Assembly (NCBI GenBank): GCA_049650345.1
Contig: JBARZY010000124.1
Span: forward strand, 9,461-73,460
Length of the DNA: 64,000 bases
Source: Glaciecola sp049650345
Lineage (GTDB): Bacteria; Pseudomonadota; Gammaproteobacteria; Enterobacterales; Alteromonadaceae
Direction of reading: 5' to 3'
This document shows, piece by piece, positions 27,237 to 35,399 of this stretch. Positions within the stretch are counted from its first letter, which is position 1. Every line of letters begins with the position of its first letter. The position numbers and the translations under genes are program-made. Under the pieces are notes generated by a model. It was not told the origin of the DNA. It did not search any database and saw nothing but the letters and a program-made list of their open reading frames with translations.

Positions 27237-28160
27237 ATGAAAACACTAGTAATAATAGGGCACCATGAACAAGCCGAAGTTCAGTTGGTCATGCAAAAAG
27301 CATTGCAAATGGGTCATAAAGTCGCAATATTTAATACCCAAACTTTGCCCGACCACGCCAATATCGACTACCTGCCGCACGCACAAACCGGCAACTTAGT
27401 GGTGTATGGCCAGCGCATTCCTTTTAATGATATTAGCGGTATTTACTGGGCGCAGTTACTCCCGCCACAAACTCAGCAAGAACCCAATAAGGCAAACGCC
27501 GAATTAATCAATTATGAAAGCAGTTGTTTATTGCAGCTATTACTTAGCCAAGCACATATCAATTGGGTTAATTCTTTACAAGCCATTCAGTTTCATCGCA
27601 TTAAGCCACAGCAACTTGGTCTTGCAAAGCAATTAGGCGCCTGTATTCCTGAAACCTATGTTGGTAACCAACATCATCAAATTAGCCTATTTTTAAAAGC
27701 TTACCCCAAATCCATAATCAAACCGGTGCATACAGGTGGGTTAACCGTTTTACTCACAACACAACAACATGAACTAGCACATATTGCACAATGGGCTAAA
27801 TATGCGGTTACCTTGCAACAATATATTCCGGGAGAAAATGTACGCACGTATGTGGTAAACAACTGGACAGTGTCGGGGCGAATAGTTACACCTGAGTGTT
27901 CCGATCATGGCGATGTGAGTGATTATCGTGGCGCAACTAAACATGAGTTTGTTCCCATCACGTTGCCAATTGGCATACAACAACTTGCTGTGCGCATTTG
28001 TCATGCCATGCATATGGTGTTTACGGCAATTGATTGGCGATTGAAAAGCGATGGTAGCTATGTATTTTTGGAAGCTAACCCAGCACCCATGTTTGCCTTT
28101 GCACAAGCACAACTGGGGGTAGAGATAGACACTGAAATAGTTAAACACCTAACGGCGTAA
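27237..28160 (+). CDS. RimK/MvdD-like ATP-grasp peptide ligase (graspetide-type)
   Basis: A 307-residue ATP-grasp enzyme. Residues 1-95 form a pre-ATP-grasp domain (TLVIIGHHEQAEVQLV; DISGIYWAQLLPP). Next comes the region WVNSLQAIQFHRIKPQQLGLAKQLGACIPETYV, seen here as separate conserved blocks that match the N-P-x-A...K-x-x-Q-L...A...G..P.T pattern of MvdC/MvdD-type ligases. The phosphate loop is SIIKPVHTGGLTVLL, the ADP-clamp LQQYIPGENVRTYVV, and the metal site AIDWRLKSDGSYVFLEANPAP (Asp, Glu, Asn). In graspetide pathways these enzymes join Asp/Glu side chains to Ser/Thr or Lys. It lies 62 bases after the peptide gene on the same strand, so that peptide is the likely substrate. A generic RimK-like ligase is the main alternative. 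Confidence 0.75.
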   Translation: MKTLVIIGHHEQAEVQLVMQKALQMGHKVAIFNTQTLPDHANIDYLPHAQTGNLVVYGQRIPFNDISGIYWAQLLPPQTQQEPNKANAELINYESSCLLQLLLSQAHINWVNSLQAIQFHRIKPQQLGLAKQLGACIPETYVGNQHHQISLFLKAYPKSIIKPVHTGGLTVLLTTQQHELAHIAQWAKYAVTLQQYIPGENVRTYVVNNWTVSGRIVTPECSDHGDVSDYRGATKHEFVPITLPIGIQQLAVRICHAMHMVFTAIDWRLKSDGSYVFLEANPAPMFAFAQAQLGVEIDTEIVKHLTA

Positions 28161-28168
28161 TTGAAGAC

Positions 28169-28200
28169 ACTGACGCTGTTGTACACAACAACGTCAGCTT
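28169..28200. terminator. Hairpin between convergent ligase and hslU genes
   Basis: CTGACG-CTG-TTGT and AACAACGTCAG pair across ACAC with a small bulge, followed by CTTT. It is placed between convergent genes; the T-run is weak. Confidence 0.45.
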
Positions 28201-28208
28201 TACGTACC

Positions 28209-29537
28209 TTACAAAATAAAGCGGGATAAATCTTCGTTTTCAACGAGGGCTTCTAAGTGATTATTCACATACGCTTCGTCAATCAAAATGGCGTCACCTG
28301 AACGGTCTGATGCTTCAAAAGATATTTCTTCCATCAAACGTTCAAGTACAGTGTGTAAACGTCTAGCGCCAATATTTTCGGTTTTCTCGTTTACTTGCCA
28401 TGCGGCCTTTGCGATACGCTGAATACCCGACTCATCAAAGGTAATATTTACCCCTTCTGTTGCCAGCAATGCTTTGTATTGCTCGGTTAAAGAAGCATTA
28501 GGCTCGGTTAATATACGCACAAAATCTTCCACGGTTAGCGCTTGCAATTCTACCCTAATAGGCAATCTACCTTGTAATTCAGGGATTAAATCAGAGGGCT
28601 TCGCCATTTGAAACGCACCAGACGCAATAAACAATATGTGGTCGGTTTTGACCATACCATGCTTAGTCGATACCGTAGAGCCTTCAACTAAAGGTAGCAA
28701 ATCGCGCTGCACGCCTTCACGAGAAACGTCAGCACCACTGTTGCCTTCGCGCTTGCATATTTTGTCTATTTCATCAATAAACACAATGCCGTTTTGCTCC
28801 AAAGACTCAATCGCATTTTGTTTTAAATCTTCTTGGTTTATTAGCTTGGCCGATTCTTCTTCAACCAAAAGCTTAAAGGCTTCTTTAATTTTTAGCTTTT
28901 TCTTTTTCTTTTTATCGCCCGATAAATTCTGGAACATCCCCTGCAATTGGTTGGTCATTTCTTCCATGCCAGGAGGCGCCATAATTTCTACACCCACCTG
29001 AGGCAAGGCGAGATCTAACTCAATTTCTTTATCATCTAGGTCACCTTCGCGTAATTTTTTGCGAAATACTTGCCTAGCACCACGCTCTTCTGCGGGCTCT
29101 TTGTCACCAAAGGTGTTTTCAGGTGGTGGTATTAAGATATCAAGAATACGGTCTTCTGCTGCTTCCTCTGCGCGATACTTTACTTTTTTGCCGGCGCTTT
29201 CTTTCGTCATTTTCACAGCAATATCAGCAAGGTCGCGAATAATGGTTTCGACCTCTTTACCCACATATCCTACTTCTGTGAATTTAGTGGCTTCAACCTT
29301 AATAAAAGGCGCGTTAGCTAATTTCGCCAAACGTCGCGCGATTTCAGTTTTACCCACACCGGTTGGCCCAATCATTAAAATGTTCTTTGGTGTGACTTCT
29401 TGGCGAAGTTCTGGCTCTAACTGCATTCTGCGCCAGCGGTTTCTAAGTGCAATTGACACTGAGCGCTTGGCATCCGACTGTCCAATAATGTGCTTGTCTA
29501 GTGCGTGTACTATTTCTCTGGGTGTCATTTCAGACAT
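28209..29537 (-). CDS. hslU: HslU, ATPase subunit of the HslUV protease
   Basis: An AAA+ unfoldase that feeds substrates to HslV. The 442-residue protein has Walker A (GPTGVGKTE), the pore motif GYVGKEVE, an inserted I-domain at about 110-240 (acidic/basic, with KKKKKKLKIKEA), Walker B (IVFIDEIDKI), sensor 1 (ILFIASGAFQ), sensor 2 (GARRLHT) and the conserved C-terminal tail LSRFIL that docks into HslV. It follows hslV by 34 bases on the same strand and is driven by the sigma-32 promoter upstream of hslV. Confidence 0.97.
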   Translation of the reverse strand: MSEMTPREIVHALDKHIIGQSDAKRSVSIALRNRWRRMQLEPELRQEVTPKNILMIGPTGVGKTEIARRLAKLANAPFIKVEATKFTEVGYVGKEVETIIRDLADIAVKMTKESAGKKVKYRAEEAAEDRILDILIPPPENTFGDKEPAEERGARQVFRKKLREGDLDDKEIELDLALPQVGVEIMAPPGMEEMTNQLQGMFQNLSGDKKKKKKLKIKEAFKLLVEEESAKLINQEDLKQNAIESLEQNGIVFIDEIDKICKREGNSGADVSREGVQRDLLPLVEGSTVSTKHGMVKTDHILFIASGAFQMAKPSDLIPELQGRLPIRVELQALTVEDFVRILTEPNASLTEQYKALLATEGVNITFDESGIQRIAKAAWQVNEKTENIGARRLHTVLERLMEEISFEASDRSGDAILIDEAYVNNHLEALVENEDLSRFIL

Positions 29538-29571
29538 ATGTATTCCTATCGTTAATCGGTAATATTGGCGA

Positions 29572-30096
29572 CTAATATTCTAACGTTTCTACCGTATGAT
29601 TTTGGTTGGTAAAGACACAGATATCTCCGGCAATGGTCAGTGCTTTCTGCGCAATGTCTTGGGCACCAAGTTCGGTATTTTCTAGTAATGCGGTAGCCGC
29701 CGATTGCGCGAATGCGCCACCTGAACCAATTGCAATAAGATCGTGTTCAGGTTGAACCACATCACCTGTGCCCGTAATAATAAATGATGCGGTATGATCA
29801 GCTACCGCTAATAAGGCTTCTAATTTACGTAACGCACGATCGGTTCGCCAGTCTTTTGCCAACTCAACAGCGGCACGTGTTAAATGACCTTGATGAATTT
29901 CTAGCTTGCTTTCAAAACGTTCGAATAAGGTAAACGCGTCGGCGGTACCACCGGCAAAACCGGCCAGTACTTTACCGTTATATAGGCGTCGTACTTTGCG
30001 AGCATTACCTTTCATTACGGTGTTACCAAGGGAAACTTGTCCGTCACCAGCAACCACTACTTGGTTCCCACGACGCACAGATACAATAGTAGTCAT
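29572..30096 (-). CDS. hslV: HslV, peptidase subunit of the HslUV protease
   Basis: A 174-residue threonine peptidase of the proteasome beta type. After removal of Met the protein begins TTIVSVRRG, giving the catalytic N-terminal Thr; GDGQVSLGNTVMK and GFAGGTADAFTLFERFE are the usual signatures. The start at 30096 is fixed by this N-terminus and by CAGGAG 7 bases upstream; the frame runs open to 30120, but those residues would mask the nucleophile. It is followed by hslU and preceded by ftsN, the usual order. Confidence 0.97.
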   Translation of the reverse strand: MTTIVSVRRGNQVVVAGDGQVSLGNTVMKGNARKVRRLYNGKVLAGFAGGTADAFTLFERFESKLEIHQGHLTRAAVELAKDWRTDRALRKLEALLAVADHTASFIITGTGDVVQPEHDLIAIGSGGAFAQSAATALLENTELGAQDIAQKALTIAGDICVFTNQNHTVETLEY

Positions 30097-30140
30097 GCTG
30101 TACTCCTGAATAAATCGCATGTTGCGACAATATCTAAACT

Positions 30141-30168
30141 AAGTGGGGTGCTTGGTAAAGAATTCAAG
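30141..30168 (-). promoter_or_regulatory. Sigma-32 heat-shock promoter of hslVU
   Basis: On the minus strand the -35 element is CTTGAAT (30162-30168), then exactly 13 bases, then the -10 element CCCCACTT (30141-30148). The RpoH consensus is CTTGAAA-N13-15-CCCCATNT. It lies about 45 bases before the hslV start. Confidence 0.85.
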
Positions 30169-30261
30169 GTATTGCGCAAAATGTTTGCTGCTCAAAATTA
30201 CAGCTCAATGTTCAACGCTGCTACCAAGGGTGATGGCACGCTAGTACAGCATACTTGCCTG

Positions 30262-30891
30262 CTACCAAATTTTACAGCGTTGAATATCGGCACGACGTAA
30301 ATCGTGTCTATCGCGTTCTGCTTCGCGCTTGCTAGTATAAGGTCCCAGAACTACTCGGTGCCACGCACCGCCATTACTGACCACAATTCGAGATTCAAAG
30401 CCTTGAAACGCCAAGCGCGCTTTGAGTTCTTCAGCGCTATCCATAGACCTGAAAGAACCACACTGCATAATGTATTCGCGGTCACTTTCTACCGGGCCTG
30501 TCGCGTCTACTTCAACAGAAAACTCAGGCAAAGCGTCAATATATTCCCACTCTTCTTCTTCTAACACGGGTAGGGGAGGCAAAGGTTTGACTGTTTGCAC
30601 GCTATTTGTTGTGATATCGGTTTTTTCTAATAATTCACTACCGTCGCTGCTACTGGTAATGTGCTCACTATTGCTAGAAGGAACTTGAGTATCCGTTGAT
30701 GGCGTATCACTTCGTTGCAACACGTATAGGCCATACACAAAACCAGAAATAAGCAGTAATGCAAACGCAATTCTCACCCAAGGGGTAGTCTGTTGCGATG
30801 CGTTTTTATTCACCTGAGGCTTGCGCTTAGTATTGCGCTTGGCCGGTGATTTGCGTTTCTGAGTGCGTTTTACGTAGTCTTTTGGCGCCAT
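30262..30891 (-). CDS. ftsN: Cell division protein FtsN-like (SPOR domain)
   Basis: A 209-residue bitopic inner membrane protein that activates septal peptidoglycan synthesis. A basic cytoplasmic N-terminus (YVKRTQKRKSPAKRNTKRK) is followed by one transmembrane helix near residues 40-60 (IAFALLLISGFVYGLYVL), a flexible Ser/Thr/Glu-rich linker, and a C-terminal SPOR domain (about 130-205, YIMQCGSFRSMDSAEELKAR, then WHRVVLGPYTSKREAERD) that binds denuded glycan. Position between priA and hslVU is the standard FtsN location. Confidence 0.9.
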   Translation of the reverse strand: MAPKDYVKRTQKRKSPAKRNTKRKPQVNKNASQQTTPWVRIAFALLLISGFVYGLYVLQRSDTPSTDTQVPSSNSEHITSSSDGSELLEKTDITTNSVQTVKPLPPLPVLEEEEWEYIDALPEFSVEVDATGPVESDREYIMQCGSFRSMDSAEELKARLAFQGFESRIVVSNGGAWHRVVLGPYTSKREAERDRHDLRRADIQRCKIW

Positions 30892-30999
30892 GTTTTATGA
30901 GTACTTATATAGGGTTTCGTCGATATGGCAAACTTGCAGCGTTGCTAAATCGCGATTAATAAAAATTGCATAAACAAGTATAAAAAATTCATTCACAAA

Positions 31000-31047
31000 A
31001 AGCCCCTACTTTTAATCTTAAATACAAAAAATGCGAAGAGGGCTTAA
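31000..31047 (-). terminator. Possible terminator after priA
   Basis: On the minus strand AAGCCC-TC and GTA-GGGGCTT flank a long A/T-rich loop, followed by TTTTTG. The loop is long for a classical terminator, so confidence is low. Confidence 0.35.
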
Positions 31048-33296
31048 CTAAAATCGGTGGGCATCACATCAATATGCCAGCGCAATTTCGCGGCATGTTC
31101 GTGATCGCTGAGTACTTGTTTGACTTGGGTTAGGGCTTTATTTAAGTAGCTACAAGAAGAGGCCTGAGCGACCGTGATAAATCGGTAGCGCCCCTGTTTT
31201 TTCTCTACGCCCGCAGGAAATGGTCCAATATAGTGTAAGTGCTTAAATTGGGCTAATAATTGCCCAGCATAATCTAAAAACGCAAGCACTAACGAGAGTT
31301 GCTGGTGTTCAACCCGTATTGCCACTTGGTAGCTAACTGGAGGTAATTTTGCGGCAACTCTCTCTTGCAACAGTGTGCGTGAAAAGTGTGCATAACCGTT
31401 GTTCACCAAGTCTTGTAAAAGTGGGTGTCCTACTTGATAGCTCTGTAACCATACTTCGCCTTGTTTTTCTTCTCGTCCAGCACGGCCACTTAGCTGCGTA
31501 ACTAATTGTGCGAGTTTTTCAGGGGCTCTGTAATCACTGCTGAATAAAAATGAGTCGACGTTTAAAATCAGTGCAAGGGTCACATTAGGAAAATGGTGCC
31601 CTTTCGAGAGTATTTGCGTGCCCACTAATATTTGATGTTTGCGCTGATTGATTTCATCTAACAAAGCATTGAGTTTGCGTTTACCTCGGGTAGAGTCACT
31701 ATCAATTCGCACACAAGAGTATTCGCTAAACTGTTTACTCAGCATATCTTGAATTTGCTCAGTACCAATGCCTTGGGTGGTAATATTGGTAGAGTGGCAT
31801 TGAGTGCATTTATGCAAGTAAGACTGATATTTTCCGCAACGATGACACTGTAAATTGTGCGTTGTTTTGTGCACGGTAAATGGATTATCACAGTCTAAGC
31901 AGGTTTCAACATGGCCACATTTTTGACAGATTAACGCCGGCGCATATCCACGACGATTGACATAAACCAGTACTTGATTGCCTTGCGCTAATTGCTGCTG
32001 AATACGCGTCACCATGGCCGGTGCAATACCTGCATTTAATGGCAGTGCACTCAAATCCATAAGATGTTGAGTGGGCATATTCGCTTGCCCTGCTCTGCTA
32101 GTTAGCTGTAAATGATGGTATTTGTGACTCAATGCATTGTGTAAGCTTTCGAGTGAAGGTGTTGCGGTGCCTAATACCAAAGGTATATTGTGCTGTTTTG
32201 CGCGATAAGCGGCAACATCCCGCGCATGATACCGCAAGCCGTCTTGTTGCTTAAACGATTCATCATGCTCTTCGTCAACAATGATCATGCCCAGATTTTG
32301 TAGCGGTAAAAATATTGATGAGCGGGTACCAATAATAATACCCACTTGATTGTGCTTGGCTTGCTGAAACACTAGCTTACGTTCGTGATCGGTTAAGGCC
32401 GAATGCCACACTGTCACAATATTGCCAAATCGTGATTCGAAGCGTTTGACCGTTTGTGGTGTTAGGCCTATTTCAGGGACTAAAATTAACACCTGCTTCC
32501 CAATGGTTAGTACGTCTTCAATTACTTGTAGATAGACTTCGGTTTTGCCACTTCCGGTAACACCTTCAAGCAAAAACGTGGCGTATTCTCGGCATTGGTT
32601 TATGGCAGCAATGGCAATGGCTTGCTCTGCATTTGCCCGCTTTTTTTCGCCCAAAGCAAGTTGCAATGGCCAGGTGTTATCTGCAGGCCTTTGTTTTTCG
32701 ACACTGACAAGTTGCTTATCAATTAGTGCCTTTACTGCGCTAGGGGAATAGGTTTTGCGCGCCTGCGCAATCGGCAGTCTACTGTTTGCTAATGCATGGA
32801 ACAATGCACGTTGTTTATCGCTACGTGCCAATGATTGTTTAAGCTTATCTTCACCAAGGCTCTGCACGTTTTCACTATGTAGTACAACATACTCCTGCTG
32901 AGTCAATTCAACATCATCACCTTTCCTAAGTAAGGTGGGTAACATTGCCGCATACACCTCACCAATAGGATGGATATAAAACTCAGCAATCCAGGTAGCT
33001 AAGACTTGATGATGCTGTTCAAATATAGGTTCGCTATCAAGTAACTCAATCGCAGCAACCACTTTTGCAGGATCAAAGTCACAATCCACATCAACCGCTA
33101 CAATAATACCCACTGCCGGTCGGTTTCTAAAAGACACGCGCACGCGCATACCTACACGGAGCAACCTCATTTGACTGGCATCTACCGCATAATCAAAAAA
33201 TCGATGCATGGGCAGTGGAAGTGCTACACGTATGTAATGTGGATTGTTAACTGGCGGTAATGTGATCTTCAAAAGAATACTTAAACAGTAATTCAC
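31044..33296 (-). CDS. priA: Primosomal replication restart helicase PriA
   Basis: A 750-residue DNA helicase that reloads the replisome at stalled forks. The N-terminal DNA-binding domain starts HYIRVALPLPMHRFFDY. The helicase core has Walker A (GVTGSGKTEVYL), DEEH (IIVDEEHDESF) and GTATPSLES. A zinc module of eight cysteines (CQKCGHVETCLDC, then CHRCGKY, CTQC) precedes motif V (GTQILSKGHHFP) and SGRAGR. The start given is a GTG at 33296; no ATG is available before the conserved VALP motif, and the in-frame TTG at 33272 is an alternative. ftsN follows on the same strand. Confidence 0.95.
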   Translation of the reverse strand: MNYCLSILLKITLPPVNNPHYIRVALPLPMHRFFDYAVDASQMRLLRVGMRVRVSFRNRPAVGIIVAVDVDCDFDPAKVVAAIELLDSEPIFEQHHQVLATWIAEFYIHPIGEVYAAMLPTLLRKGDDVELTQQEYVVLHSENVQSLGEDKLKQSLARSDKQRALFHALANSRLPIAQARKTYSPSAVKALIDKQLVSVEKQRPADNTWPLQLALGEKKRANAEQAIAIAAINQCREYATFLLEGVTGSGKTEVYLQVIEDVLTIGKQVLILVPEIGLTPQTVKRFESRFGNIVTVWHSALTDHERKLVFQQAKHNQVGIIIGTRSSIFLPLQNLGMIIVDEEHDESFKQQDGLRYHARDVAAYRAKQHNIPLVLGTATPSLESLHNALSHKYHHLQLTSRAGQANMPTQHLMDLSALPLNAGIAPAMVTRIQQQLAQGNQVLVYVNRRGYAPALICQKCGHVETCLDCDNPFTVHKTTHNLQCHRCGKYQSYLHKCTQCHSTNITTQGIGTEQIQDMLSKQFSEYSCVRIDSDSTRGKRKLNALLDEINQRKHQILVGTQILSKGHHFPNVTLALILNVDSFLFSSDYRAPEKLAQLVTQLSGRAGREEKQGEVWLQSYQVGHPLLQDLVNNGYAHFSRTLLQERVAAKLPPVSYQVAIRVEHQQLSLVLAFLDYAGQLLAQFKHLHYIGPFPAGVEKKQGRYRFITVAQASSCSYLNKALTQVKQVLSDHEHAAKLRWHIDVMPTDFS

Positions 33297-33541
33297 TCAA
33301 CAAATAATCTGGCTAACAAAATACCACAAAATTTACTGGTCGTAGACTTATAATCACGACTTATCTAATAATGTTATTTCGTAGTAAACGCCCAATATCG
33401 CTTGAATAAGCGTTTTAGTTTATGTACTATTCGCGCTCCAAAATTCCGAGTATAGCAATGCTGTACTCATTTTTAATTAACGACGTTTGGTGTGCAACTT
33501 CGGGTTGTATAGCGAGACGGCCTAGCAAATATAGGTAACCC

Positions 33542-33754
33542 ATGAAAGCTGATATCCATCCTAAGTACGAAGAAATCACTGCAACTTGTTCTTGTGGCAA
33601 TGTACTAAAAGTACGTTCTACTATGGGCAAAGACATCAACCTTGACGTATGTAGTGCATGTCATCCGTTTTATACTGGTAAGCAACGTAACGTTGATACT
33701 GGTGGTCGTGTTGATCGCTTCAAGAAACGTTTTGGTGCACTTAAAGCAAAATAA
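33542..33754 (+). CDS. rpmE: 50S ribosomal protein L31 (zinc-binding type)
   Basis: A 70-residue ribosomal protein with Cys16, Cys18, Cys37 and Cys40 (CSCGN...CSACH), the zinc-ribbon form of L31. The ending GGRVDRFKKRFGALKAK is typical. The ATG is preceded by AGGTAACC. It is divergent from priA and followed by a strong terminator, so it is its own unit. No Zur box is evident upstream. Confidence 0.96.
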   Translation: MKADIHPKYEEITATCSCGNVLKVRSTMGKDINLDVCSACHPFYTGKQRNVDTGGRVDRFKKRFGALKAK

Positions 33755-33778
33755 GTATTCGCTTAGAGACTTAATTAT

Positions 33779-33807
33779 AAAGGGCCTGATTATCAGGCCC
33801 TTTTTTT
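33779..33807 (+). terminator. Terminator of rpmE
   Basis: AAAGGGCCTGA-TTA-TCAGGCCCTTTTTTT: a long GC-rich stem and T-run. It opens the 302-base gap to the malic enzyme gene; the rest of that gap holds a palindrome at 33864-33879 and A/T-rich promoter-like sequence. Confidence 0.9.
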
Positions 33808-33863
33808 ATGCCTGCCGTTAAAGCACATGAACCCTTTGCCATTCACCAAATTTCTACTACACA

Positions 33864-33879
33864 TTGTGAACATTCACAA
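33864..33879. promoter_or_regulatory. Palindromic candidate operator upstream of the malic enzyme gene
   Basis: TTGTGAA-CA-TTCACAA is a perfect inverted repeat 178 bases before the malic enzyme start. The half-site resembles CRP-type TGTGA/TCACA, but the spacing is 4 rather than 6 bases, so another regulator is more likely. Function is unknown. Confidence 0.4.
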
Positions 33880-34056
33880 TTGTTATAAAAGGCTTGCTAT
33901 CAAACGCAAGCGCTTGTTTTAATTGGTCTAACCAGTACCACAGGCCTTTTTATTCATTGTTTCTTTGATTTTATATGCTACAAATTATGCTATTGTTTTT
34001 AACAAAGCTGCTTTCACCCTTTTATTAATGATTTTCTCGCAAGGATTTGTACCGAG

Positions 34057-35301
34057 ATGACAGATTTTCGCCAACGTGCTCTTGATTACCATGAATTCCC
34101 TAAACCGGGCAAAATTAGTGTTGAATTATCAACCCCCGCCGCCAGCGTAACAGACTTGGCACTAGCATATAGCCCGGGTGTAGCCGAGCCGGTGCGAGAA
34201 ATAGCCGCCGACCCAAACGAGGCATACCGCTATACAGCAAAAGGCAATATGGTTGCGGTTATATCTAATGGTACCGCTATACTAGGGTTAGGTAACCTTG
34301 GTCCATTAGCGTCAAAACCGGTTATGGAAGGTAAAGCTTTGTTGTTTAAACGTTTTGCCGGTCTTGATTCCATCGATATTGAGGTTAAACATCGCACCAC
34401 CGAAGAATTTATCAATACTGTAGCCAATATTGCCGATACTTTTGGCGGCATTAACTTAGAAGATATTAAAGCTCCTGAGTGTTTTGAAATTGAGAAAGAG
34501 CTTATTAAGCGCTGCAAAATTCCTATCTTTCATGATGACCAGCATGGAACTGCAATCGTAACTGCCGCAGGCATGTTGAACGCATTAGAAATTCAAGGCA
34601 AAGACATACGCGAAGTCAAAATAGTCTGTTTAGGCGCCGGTGCAGCAGCAGTAGCGTGCATGGAATTACTCATTAAATGCGGGGCCCTGCGCGAAAAAAT
34701 ATACATGCTCGACCGCCAAGGCGTTATTCATACTCGCAGAGAGTCGCTTACCGAACATAAAGCATTATTTGCCAACAACACCGATAGCCGCACGCTTGAA
34801 GATGTAATGGAGGGAGCTGATGTGTTTTTAGGTGTATCTGGCCCCGATCTACTTCCACCAGAAACGCTAGCTCTAATGGCACCTAATCCAATTGTATTTG
34901 CTTGTTCTAATCCTGACCCTGAAATTAAACCTGAGTTAGCGTACGAAGTGCGCCAAGATTTAATTATGGCAACTGGTCGCTCAGATTATCCGAACCAAGT
35001 TAATAATGTACTATGCTTTCCCTTTATCTTCAGAGGGGCGCTAGATGTGCGCGCATCAGCCATAAACGATGAAATGAAGGTTGCCGCGGTAGAAGCCATT
35101 CGCGCAGTCTCAAAAATGCCTGTGCCCGATGAAGTGCTGCAGGCCAGTAACTCAAAATCGTTGTCCTTTGGTAAGGATTACATTATTCCTAAGCCTATGG
35201 ATCCTAGACTGTGCAAAGCGATAGCTACTGCAGTTGCAGAGGCAGCCATTAAGTCAGGCATTGCAGCCATTGAAACATTGCCTGACAATTATCTAGAATA
35301 A
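34057..35301 (+). CDS. NAD(P)-dependent malic enzyme, short form
   Basis: Oxidative decarboxylation of malate to pyruvate and CO2 with NAD(P) reduction. The 414-residue protein has the malic N-terminal domain (LALAYSPGVAEP, NMVAVISNGTAILGLGN-type core) and metal ligands in FHDDQHGTAIV. Its Rossmann domain has VCLGAGAAAVACMELL, and VFACSNPDPEI is also typical. It lacks the C-terminal phosphotransacetylase-like domain of E. coli MaeB, so it is a short stand-alone form. Cofactor preference cannot be read with confidence. A strong terminator follows. Confidence 0.9.
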   Translation: MTDFRQRALDYHEFPKPGKISVELSTPAASVTDLALAYSPGVAEPVREIAADPNEAYRYTAKGNMVAVISNGTAILGLGNLGPLASKPVMEGKALLFKRFAGLDSIDIEVKHRTTEEFINTVANIADTFGGINLEDIKAPECFEIEKELIKRCKIPIFHDDQHGTAIVTAAGMLNALEIQGKDIREVKIVCLGAGAAAVACMELLIKCGALREKIYMLDRQGVIHTRRESLTEHKALFANNTDSRTLEDVMEGADVFLGVSGPDLLPPETLALMAPNPIVFACSNPDPEIKPELAYEVRQDLIMATGRSDYPNQVNNVLCFPFIFRGALDVRASAINDEMKVAAVEAIRAVSKMPVPDEVLQASNSKSLSFGKDYIIPKPMDPRLCKAIATAVAEAAIKSGIAAIETLPDNYLE

Positions 35302-35326
35302 GCTGATCTTTTTTACTTGTGCAATA

Positions 35327-35358
35327 AAAAAGCCGTATCTACATTGATACGGCTTTTG
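35327..35358 (+). terminator. Terminator of the malic enzyme gene
   Basis: AAAAAAGCCGTATC-TACATT-GATACGGCTTTTG: 9-bp stem followed by TTTTGCTTTT. Confidence 0.85.
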
Positions 35359-35361
35359 CTT

Positions 35362-35390
35362 TTGTAACGCTTCATTAAGAAGCGTTACAA
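35362..35390 (-). terminator. Hairpin downstream of ahpF
   Basis: A perfect 12-bp inverted repeat, TTGTAACGCTTC / GAAGCGTTACAA, lies 10 bases after the ahpF stop, so it may end ahpF transcription; the T-run is poor. Confidence 0.5.
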
Positions 35391-35399
35391 GTATTTTTA

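Noticed and set aside
33427..33639. A 70-codon minus-strand frame over the rpmE start
   Set aside because: It is antisense to ribosomal protein L31 and to its leader, with no ribosome site or family features.
33864..33879. CRP binding site before the malic enzyme gene
   Set aside because: The half-sites look right, but the spacer is 4 bases instead of 6, so it is listed only as an unassigned palindrome.
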